Below are positions 7,053-12,179 of a DNA stretch of 12,179 nucleotides, piece by piece. The number at the start of each line of letters is the position of its first letter. The stretch's first letter is position 1. Both the position numbers and the translations under genes were made by a program. This DNA comes from Peptostreptococcaceae bacterium (GTDB taxonomy: Bacteria > Bacillota > Clostridia > Peptostreptococcales > Peptostreptococcaceae): positions 1 through 12,179 of the forward strand of contig JAFOOW010000154.1 of the NCBI GenBank assembly GCA_017425305.1, given 5' to 3'. The notes under the pieces are model-generated. The model made no database searches. It saw only the letters and a program-made list of their open reading frames with translations, and had not been told where the DNA came from.

Positions 7053-7060
7053 AGAGGTGA
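7053..7060 (+). promoter_or_regulatory. Ribosome-binding site for the TTG start of potA
   Basis: AGAGGTGA lies 6 bases before TTG 7067-7069, the only initiator at suitable distance before the conserved ABC domain. Confidence 0.75.
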
Positions 7061-7066
7061 TTTAAT

Positions 7067-8110
7067 TTGTTAGATAACATAATCGAACTTAGAAATTTAT
7101 CTAAAACATATGAAGATAATAAAGTTCTAGATAACTTAAGTCTAGATATAAAAAGAAATGAGTTTTTAACATTATTAGGGCCGAGTGGATGTGGAAAAAC
7201 TACAACTTTAAAGATTATAGCAGGATTTGAATATGCTGATGAAGGTAATGTTCTATTCGAAGAAAAAGATATAACTGATTTACCACCAAATGAAAGACAA
7301 ATAAATACAGTATTCCAGAAATATGCATTATTCCCACATATGAATATATATGAGAATATAGCTTTTGGATTAAAAATAAAAAAATTACCTAAAGATGAAA
7401 TAGATAGAAAAGTAAAAGAAATGTTAAAGCTAGTTGCACTTGAAGGGTTTGAAAAAAGAAGAGTAGAGTCTTTAAGTGGAGGGCAACAACAAAGGGTTGC
7501 TATAGCAAGAGCATTAGTTAATGAACCAAAGGTATTATTACTAGATGAGCCTTTAGGAGCATTAGACTTAAAACTAAGAAAAGAAATGCAAACAGAATTA
7601 AAGAAGATACAAAAGAAATTAGGAATAACATTTATATTTGTAACTCATGACCAAGAAGAAGCTCTTACTATGTCTGATAAGATAATAGTAATGAATAAAG
7701 GTAAGATACAACAAATGGGAACTCCACAAGATATATACAATGAACCAGAAAATTCATTTGTAGCAAAATTCATAGGTGAAAGTAATATATTTGACGGAGT
7801 AATGTTGGAAGACTTTAAGGTTAAATTCTGTGACAGAGTATTTGATTGTGTTGATAAGGGATTTGACAATAACGAAGAAGTTGAAATAGTTATAAGACCA
7901 GAAGACGTAAAAATGGTTAATATAGAAAACGGAATGTTAAAAGGAAAAGTTACATCAGTAGTATTTAAGGGAGTACACTACGAAATAGAAGTTAAAGAAA
8001 ATGATAGAGTATGGATAATACATAGTACTCAAAATGCACAAGTAGGTAGTGAGCTAGGACTAGATATATACCCAGAAGATATTCATATAATGAGAAAAGT
8101 GAGAGATTAA
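7067..8110 (+). CDS. potA: Spermidine/putrescine ABC transporter, ATP-binding protein
   Basis: PotA is the cytoplasmic ATPase that drives polyamine import. The 347-residue protein shows Walker [10 protein letters not shown] (38-46), the Q-loop [13 protein letters not shown], the signature LSGGQQQR (from 136), Walker B LLLDEP with D160-E161, the D-loop GALD, and the switch histidine H194 in VTHDQEE. A C-terminal TOBE-like regulatory domain covers about 235-345 ([12 protein letters not shown]...). The start codon is TTG, supported by the ribosome-binding site. The stop is 2 bases before the potB ATG, as expected for coupled translation of transporter subunits. Substrate naming rests on the complete potABCD set and the binding protein; putrescine and spermidine cannot be told apart from sequence here. 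Confidence 0.95.
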   Translation: MLDNIIELRNLSKTYEDNKVLDNLSLDIKRNEFLTLLGPSGCGKTTTLKIIAGFEYADEGNVLFEEKDITDLPPNERQINTVFQKYALFPHMNIYENIAFGLKIKKLPKDEIDRKVKEMLKLVALEGFEKRRVESLSGGQQQRVAIARALVNEPKVLLLDEPLGALDLKLRKEMQTELKKIQKKLGITFIFVTHDQEEALTMSDKIIVMNKGKIQQMGTPQDIYNEPENSFVAKFIGESNIFDGVMLEDFKVKFCDRVFDCVDKGFDNNEEVEIVIRPEDVKMVNIENGMLKGKVTSVVFKGVHYEIEVKENDRVWIIHSTQNAQVGSELGLDIYPEDIHIMRKVRD

Positions 8111-8112
8111 TT

Positions 8113-8952
8113 ATGAAAAAACATAAATCATTTCTTGCCTATCCATATGTATTATGGAGTGCATTATTTATAGTAATACCTTTAATATTAGTTTTCTTCT
8201 TCAGTTTTACAGTTGAAGTTGATAACAAGATGGTATTTTCTTTACAAAACTATGAAAGATTAATAAATCCAATATATGTAAAGGTATTTATAAGATCAAT
8301 AATATTAGCAGGTGGGTCAACTATAATATGTTTATTAGTAGGCTATCCTGTTGCTTATATAATATCTAAAGCTCATGTGAGTAAGAGAAATACTTTAATA
8401 CTACTATTTATACTTCCTATGTGGATGAACTTCCTTTTAAGAACATATGCTTGGGTTGCAATATTAGGAAAGAACGGAATAATAAATTCCTTCTTAGGAT
8501 TATTTGGTATAGAACCTATAGGACTTTTATACACTAACTTTGCAATATTACTTGGAATGGTATACAACTTCTTACCATTCATGGTTTTACCTATATATAC
8601 TTCATTATCTAAAATGGATAATGACTTAATAAATGCAGCAAAAGACTTAGGAGCTAATAACTTCCAAGTATTTACTAAGGTTATATTCCCATTAAGTATG
8701 CCTGGAGTTGTTTCTGGTATAACAATGGTATTTATGCCTGCTGTAACTACATTTGCAATATCAAGATTATTAGGTGGAGGTAAATTTATGTTACTTGGAG
8801 ACCTAATAGAACAACAATTTACAGTTGTTGGTGATTGGAACTTTGGTTCTGCTATTTCGATATTTATGATGATAGTAATATTACTATCAATGGCAGTAAT
8901 GTCTAGATTTGAAGATGAATCAGATAAGGAAGGCGGTGGGTTATTATTTTAA
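8113..8952 (+). CDS. potB: Spermidine/putrescine ABC transporter, permease PotB
   Basis: PotB is one of the two membrane subunits of the polyamine importer. At 279 residues it has six predicted hydrophobic segments (about 12-32, 60-85, 94-115, 140-160, 195-215, 245-265), with the EAA loop that contacts PotA at about 174-200 (AAKDLGANNFQVFTKVIFPLSMPG). The start lies 2 bases after the potA stop, with only a weak GTGAGAG site, so it probably depends on ribosomes finishing potA. The end reads EGGGLLF followed by TAA, and its last codons carry the GGTGGG sequence that serves potC. The protein appears complete. Confidence 0.94.
   Translation: MKKHKSFLAYPYVLWSALFIVIPLILVFFFSFTVEVDNKMVFSLQNYERLINPIYVKVFIRSIILAGGSTIICLLVGYPVAYIISKAHVSKRNTLILLFILPMWMNFLLRTYAWVAILGKNGIINSFLGLFGIEPIGLLYTNFAILLGMVYNFLPFMVLPIYTSLSKMDNDLINAAKDLGANNFQVFTKVIFPLSMPGVVSGITMVFMPAVTTFAISRLLGGGKFMLLGDLIEQQFTVVGDWNFGSAISIFMMIVILLSMAVMSRFEDESDKEGGGLLF
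8935..8940 (+). promoter_or_regulatory. Probable ribosome-binding site of potC inside the end of potB
   Basis: GGTGGG (within AAGGCGGTGGG) lies 5 bases before ATT 8946 and 8 bases before TTA 8949. It implies initiation in this spot although no standard start codon is present. The ATG at 9012 has no such site. Confidence 0.6.
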
Positions 8953-9725
8953 AGAAGTTAACATCAAATATATATTTAACGCTAGTATTCCTATTTTTAT
9001 ACGCACCAATAATGGCACTAGCAGTATTTTCATTTAACGACTCTAAATCAATGGCTCACTGGGGCGGATTTACATTTAAATGGTATAAGCAACTTATTCA
9101 TAATCAAAGTATAATGAGTGCCTTATATTACACATTAGTAGTAGCTATAATATCTTCTGTAGTAGCAACTATAGTAGGTACTATAAGTGCTATAGGGATA
9201 CACAAAATGAGTGGTAGAAATAGAAAGTTAATATTAAATATAAACTATTTACCAGTATTAAACCCTGATATAGTTACAGCTGTAGCTTTAATGAGTTTAT
9301 TTGCATTTGTAAAATTAGAGTTCGGATTTTTAACAATGCTTTTATCTCATATAATGTTTAGTATACCTTATGTTATACTATCAGTACTACCTAAGATAAA
9401 ACAGTTACCTTCTAATATAGAAGAAGCAGCACTAGATTTAGGAGCTACACCTATTTATGCACTAAGAAAGGTAATATTACCACAAATAAAACCAGGTATA
9501 ATATCAGGTTTCCTAATGGCATTTACTATGTCTATAGATGACTTTATAATAAGTTTCTTCAACACAGGTAATGGTGTAAGCAACCTTTCTATAGAAATAT
9601 ATGGTATGGCTAGAAGAGGTATAAAACCAGAAATAAATGCATTATCTACTATAATGTTTACCGTTGTTTTAATACTACTTCTTATATCAAATAAAAAACA
9701 ATCTATAGTAAGAGGTGATAAATAA
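8946..9725 (+). CDS. potC: Spermidine/putrescine ABC transporter, permease PotC (non-canonical start)
   Basis: PotC is the second membrane subunit of the polyamine importer. The EAA loop is at about 159-190 (EEAALDLGATPIYALRKVILPQIKPG), and it has the IDDFIISFF segment of PotC proteins. The first ATG in frame (9012) would give 237 residues and remove most of the first membrane helix. Upstream of it the frame reads KKLTSNIYLTLVFLFLYAPI, a convincing PotC N-terminus directly after the ribosome-binding site. No ATG, GTG or TTG exists there; ATT at 8946 is the best-placed possible start and gives 259 residues, close to E. coli PotC (264). TTA at 8949 is one base from TTG. The start is therefore uncertain between a rare ATT start, a recent loss of a TTG, a base error, or a truncated product from 9012. 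The body of the gene is intact and its stop lies 1 base before the potD ATG. Confidence 0.85.
   Translation: MLKKLTSNIYLTLVFLFLYAPIMALAVFSFNDSKSMAHWGGFTFKWYKQLIHNQSIMSALYYTLVVAIISSVVATIVGTISAIGIHKMSGRNRKLILNINYLPVLNPDIVTAVALMSLFAFVKLEFGFLTMLLSHIMFSIPYVILSVLPKIKQLPSNIEEAALDLGATPIYALRKVILPQIKPGIISGFLMAFTMSIDDFIISFFNTGNGVSNLSIEIYGMARRGIKPEINALSTIMFTVVLILLLISNKKQSIVRGDK
9711..9718 (+). promoter_or_regulatory. Ribosome-binding site of potD
   Basis: AGAGGTGA at the end of potC lies 8 bases before ATG 9727. The in-frame GTG at 9715 is part of this site and so is not the start. Confidence 0.8.
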
Positions 9726-9726
9726 T

Positions 9727-10773
9727 ATGAAATTAAGAAAAATATCAGTATTAATTACTATAGGTGCAATCATAAGTACATTACTTACTGGTTGTGGTGG
9801 AACAGATCCTAAAACTGTTCTAAACGTATATAATGTCGGAGATTATATAGACGAGGATCTTATAAAAGTTTTTGAAGAGAAAACTGGGATTGATGTTCAA
9901 TATGAAACATATGATACAAATGAAATGATGTACCAAAAAGTTAAAAGTGGAAGTACTAACTATGACTTAGTATTTCCTTCAGACTACATGGTAGAAAAAA
10001 TGAAAAATGAAGGTTTACTTCAAAAAATAGATTTTAACAATATACCTAACATGAAGTATATTGATAAAGGATTTTTAAATCCAATATATGATAGAACTAA
10101 TGAATATAGTGTTCCATATATGTGGGGAACTTTTGGAATTCTTTACAATAAGAAAATGGTTAAAGATACTGTAGATAGCTGGGATATATTATGGAACCCT
10201 AAATATAAAGGAAACATAATGATGTTTGACTCAGTTAGAGATAGTATGGGAATAGCACTAAAAAAACTTGGATATAGTATGAATACAACTAATCCAAAAG
10301 AAATTAATGAAGCTATGAAAGAACTTATTAAGCAAAAAGATTTAGTATTAGCTTATGTAAATGATGAAGGTAAAGATAGATTATTAGGTGAAGAAGTTGC
10401 TATGGGTATAACATACTCAGGAGATGCTGTAAACCTAATCAAACAAAACCCTAATTTGGCATATGCAATACCAAAAGAAGGAACTAATAAGTGGGTAGAT
10501 GCTATGGCTATACCCAAAACAGCTCAAAATAAAAAAGAAGCTGAGATGTTTATAAACTTCTTATTAGATCCAGAAATAGCTAAAATTAATACAGAATATA
10601 TAGGATACTCTACTCCTAACACAGGTGCACTTGAATTACTAGATAAAGATATAACTAATGATCCAGTAGCATACCCAAGTAAAGCTGTATTAGATAAAAC
10701 TGAAACATTCATAGACTTAGGCAAAGACTTAAGACTATATGATGAAGCTTGGATACAAATAAAATCAAAATAA
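9727..10773 (+). CDS. potD: Spermidine/putrescine ABC transporter, substrate-binding lipoprotein
   Basis: PotD captures polyamines outside the cell and delivers them to PotBC. The 348-residue protein starts with a lipoprotein signal peptide: basic MKLRK, a hydrophobic stretch and the lipobox LLTGC with the lipidated cysteine at C23, so it is anchored to the outer face of the membrane. The mature part is a type 2 periplasmic-binding fold beginning LNVYNVGDYIDEDLIKVFEEKTGI, with YDLVFPSDYMVEKM and KWVDAMAIP. W256 and D258 correspond to the E. coli PotD Trp-Asp pair that binds the polyamine. Last gene of the operon, 1 base after the potC stop, followed by a strong terminator. Confidence 0.95.
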   Translation: MKLRKISVLITIGAIISTLLTGCGGTDPKTVLNVYNVGDYIDEDLIKVFEEKTGIDVQYETYDTNEMMYQKVKSGSTNYDLVFPSDYMVEKMKNEGLLQKIDFNNIPNMKYIDKGFLNPIYDRTNEYSVPYMWGTFGILYNKKMVKDTVDSWDILWNPKYKGNIMMFDSVRDSMGIALKKLGYSMNTTNPKEINEAMKELIKQKDLVLAYVNDEGKDRLLGEEVAMGITYSGDAVNLIKQNPNLAYAIPKEGTNKWVDAMAIPKTAQNKKEAEMFINFLLDPEIAKINTEYIGYSTPNTGALELLDKDITNDPVAYPSKAVLDKTETFIDLGKDLRLYDEAWIQIKSK

Positions 10774-10776
10774 ATT

Positions 10777-10809
10777 AAAAATAAGACTTTTTAAAAGTCT
10801 TATTTTTTT
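10777..10809 (+). terminator. Intrinsic terminator of the pot operon
   Basis: An inverted repeat AATAAGACTT/AAGTCTTATT with a short A/T loop is followed by a run of seven T, starting a few bases after the potD stop. Confidence 0.92.
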
Positions 10810-10886
10810 ATTATAAAAAGATGAAAGTTATATAAGGAAAATATATTGAATAAATTTATATAAAGTAATTGTAAGTGGGGGTATAG

Positions 10887-11867
10887 ATGAGAAGAAGAAA
10901 AAAGATAAAACACTTAGGAAGAAAAAGAAAGTTAAGTAAAAAAACTAAAAGAAAGATATATGATGTAATAAAAGTTATAATTTTTATTGCTGTAGTTTTA
11001 TTAGTAAGCAGAGTAGGAACAAGTATGAAATCTTTATATAAAGAAAGTGATGTAGAAAAATCTAAAGTAGAATATTATGTAGATATAGCAGATGAAATTA
11101 GTAAAGGTAAAGCTCAAGTAAATTGGCAGGAGTTATTAGCTATAGATTTAGTAAAATATAAAGGCGATTTATCTAATATAAGAAAAATAGATGTAATTAA
11201 TATAGGAAAAAGGTTTATAGAAAAAAATAAAGAAAGTTATACTGGATATTCTATAAAACCTATAGATGAAGTGCTTAAGGAATTGAATTTTAATAAAAAT
11301 CAGCAATTACAAGTACATAAGGAATTAAATGAATTAAAATATATATCTATATCAGGAATAGATTTAAGTAAGAATAGTAAGTATGGAAAATTTATAGATA
11401 ATCTATCAAAGCAAGCTATATTAAACTATAGGGAATATGTAATATTACCATCTATAACTGTAGGTCAAGCTATCTTAGAATCTGGTTGGGGAGAGTCGCA
11501 GTTAACACAAAAATCTAATAACTTATTTGGGATAAAAGCAGATAATAGATGGAATGGAAAATCAGTTAATATACAAACTGGAGAAAATTACAATGAAACA
11601 GTTGTAGCTAGCTTTAGAGCATACAGTTCTATTGAAGATTCTATAAAAGACCATTGTGAGTTTTTAAATATAAATAGTAGATATACAGAAAATGGAGTAT
11701 TTGAGTCTAAAGATTATAAAGAACAAGCACAAGCTTTAGAAGATGCAGGTTATAGCACAAAAGAAAATGAAAAAGGTGAAAAAATATATGCTGATATATT
11801 GATAGATGTGATAAAAAAATATAATCTACAATTATTAGATCATAAGGCTCAATTAAATGATAATTAA
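10887..11867 (+). CDS. Membrane-anchored glucosaminidase-domain (GH73) cell-wall hydrolase
   Basis: This is a probable peptidoglycan hydrolase of 326 residues that cleaves beta-1,4 bonds next to N-acetylglucosamine. The N-terminus is strongly basic (15 Lys/Arg in the first 23 residues), followed by one hydrophobic helix at about 28-43 (VIKVIIFIAVVLLVSRV). This suggests a cytoplasmic tail and an extracellular catalytic domain, with no cleavage site evident. A linker of about 45-160 leads to the GH73 domain at about 175-320: LPSITVGQAILESGWGESQL with the likely catalytic E198, SNNLFGIKADNRWNGKSV, FRAYSSIEDSIKDHCEFL, and QALEDAGYSTKENEKGEKIYADILIDVIKKYNL. A GTGGGGGT site precedes the ATG. No convincing promoter is seen in the short gap after the pot terminator. 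Broader annotations name such proteins mannosyl-glycoprotein endo-beta-N-acetylglucosaminidase. Confidence 0.9.
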   Translation: MRRRKKIKHLGRKRKLSKKTKRKIYDVIKVIIFIAVVLLVSRVGTSMKSLYKESDVEKSKVEYYVDIADEISKGKAQVNWQELLAIDLVKYKGDLSNIRKIDVINIGKRFIEKNKESYTGYSIKPIDEVLKELNFNKNQQLQVHKELNELKYISISGIDLSKNSKYGKFIDNLSKQAILNYREYVILPSITVGQAILESGWGESQLTQKSNNLFGIKADNRWNGKSVNIQTGENYNETVVASFRAYSSIEDSIKDHCEFLNINSRYTENGVFESKDYKEQAQALEDAGYSTKENEKGEKIYADILIDVIKKYNLQLLDHKAQLNDN

Positions 11868-11880
11868 AATTAAACCAATA

Positions 11881-11923
11881 AATAAGACTTATATATTTAA
11901 AGATTATATAGGTCTTATTTTTT
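11881..11923 (+). terminator. Intrinsic terminator after the GH73 gene
   Basis: Two 15-base arms (11881-11895 and 11905-11919, one G-U pair) enclose a 9-base loop and run into six T. It isolates the hydrolase gene from the rRNA-type promoter downstream. Confidence 0.92.
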
Positions 11924-11939
11924 ATATAAATGTTTTAAT

Positions 11940-12001
11940 TTAGAAAAAATAGAAAAATATTTTAAAAAAGTATTGACGATAGAAAATATAAATGATATAG
12001 T
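11940..12001 (+). promoter_or_regulatory. Strong rRNA-type promoter with A/T-rich upstream element
   Basis: TTGACG (11973-11978) and TATAGT (11996-12001) are spaced by 17 bases, and TGA just before the -10 gives an extended -10. About 30 almost pure A/T bases with A-tracts lie directly upstream (11940-11972), like the UP elements of rRNA promoters. Confidence 0.82.
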
Positions 12002-12007
12002 TATAAA

Positions 12008-12179
12008 TGTCCTTAAGAAAAGGATATAAGAACTTTGAAAATTAAACAGTAGGTTAATTATAAAATATAATTCTTTCAAGAATTAAACAAACAACCAAGC
12101 CAGATATTCAGATAATGATAGCTGAGCGATGGACAACTTTTGAGCATCGGGACATGAGCATTTGTGAATGGACGATGGC
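12008..12179 (+). other. Probable rRNA operon leader with boxA-like antitermination site
   Basis: The transcript from the promoter would begin with a small hairpin TCCTT/AAGGA (12010-12024), then AGAACTTTGAAAATT (12029-12043), which resembles the boxA element of Firmicute rRNA leaders (CTTTGAAAA core). A second hairpin AATTC/GAATT follows (12069-12084). From about 12120 the sequence is richer in G and C and contains short repeats and alternative pairings, as in pre-16S processing regions. The start of mature 16S rRNA (AGAGTTTGATCCTGGCTCAG) is not in the window, so the identity of the downstream RNA gene is inferred. No protein gene is seen in this 312-base stretch. Confidence 0.65.

Noticed and set aside
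12130..12179. The 5' end of mature 16S rRNA at the right edge
   Set aside because: ACAACTTTTGAG and GACGATGGC superficially recall the start of 16S, but the universal AGAGTTTGATCCTGGCTCAG segment is absent.
1..12179. CRISPR arrays, insertion sequences, prophage or defence genes
   Set aside because: No regularly spaced repeats, transposase-like proteins, terminal inverted repeats or integrase are visible; all long genes are recognised metabolic, transport or cell-wall families.

Overview
The window is AT-rich, densely coding DNA that points to a low-GC Gram-positive anaerobe of the Clostridia. The gene content (two-subunit class I fumarase plus malic enzyme, nag cluster, potABCD, GH73 hydrolase) and the style of the rRNA leader at the right edge fit the Peptostreptococcaceae (Clostridioides, Paraclostridium, Romboutsia and relatives). 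This placement is an inference from gene content, since no 16S sequence lies inside the window. Most genes read rightward; one is on the minus strand.

Layout. (1) About 2-2468: fumarase alpha subunit (5' end missing), fumarase beta subunit and malic enzyme, tightly packed. Together they convert fumarate to malate to pyruvate. A perfectly symmetric hairpin (2478-2512) ends this operon and also the convergent gene cvfB (2533-3366, minus), an S1-domain RNA-binding protein that starts with TTG. (2) 3488-6256: the amino-sugar operon nagR-nagA-nagB. It has a clear sigma-A promoter overlapped by two tandem copies of a TGGTATATACCA operator, presumably the site of NagR autorepression. NagA deacetylates GlcNAc-6-P and NagB converts GlcN-6-P to fructose-6-P plus ammonia. 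A very long hairpin that includes the nagB stop codon closes the unit. (3) 6412-10809: a polyamine-uptake operon of HTH-cupin regulator, potA, potB, potC and potD, with a strong promoter bracketed by related inverted repeats and a good terminator. The potC start is unusual: the expected position has no ATG, GTG or TTG, and an ATT codon is best placed after the ribosome-binding site. (4) 10887-11923: a membrane-anchored GH73 glucosaminidase with its own terminator. (5) 11940-12179: an rRNA-type promoter with an A/T-rich upstream element, a boxA-like antitermination sequence and a structured leader. This is probably the start of an rRNA operon whose 16S gene begins beyond the edge.

The region is mostly core metabolism and transport. 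I did not find a mobile element, CRISPR array, tRNA, or a clearly new multi-gene system. The points most worth a second look are the potC start, the two regulatory repeat arrangements (nagR and pot promoters), the nagB hairpin and the repeat-rich last 60 bases.
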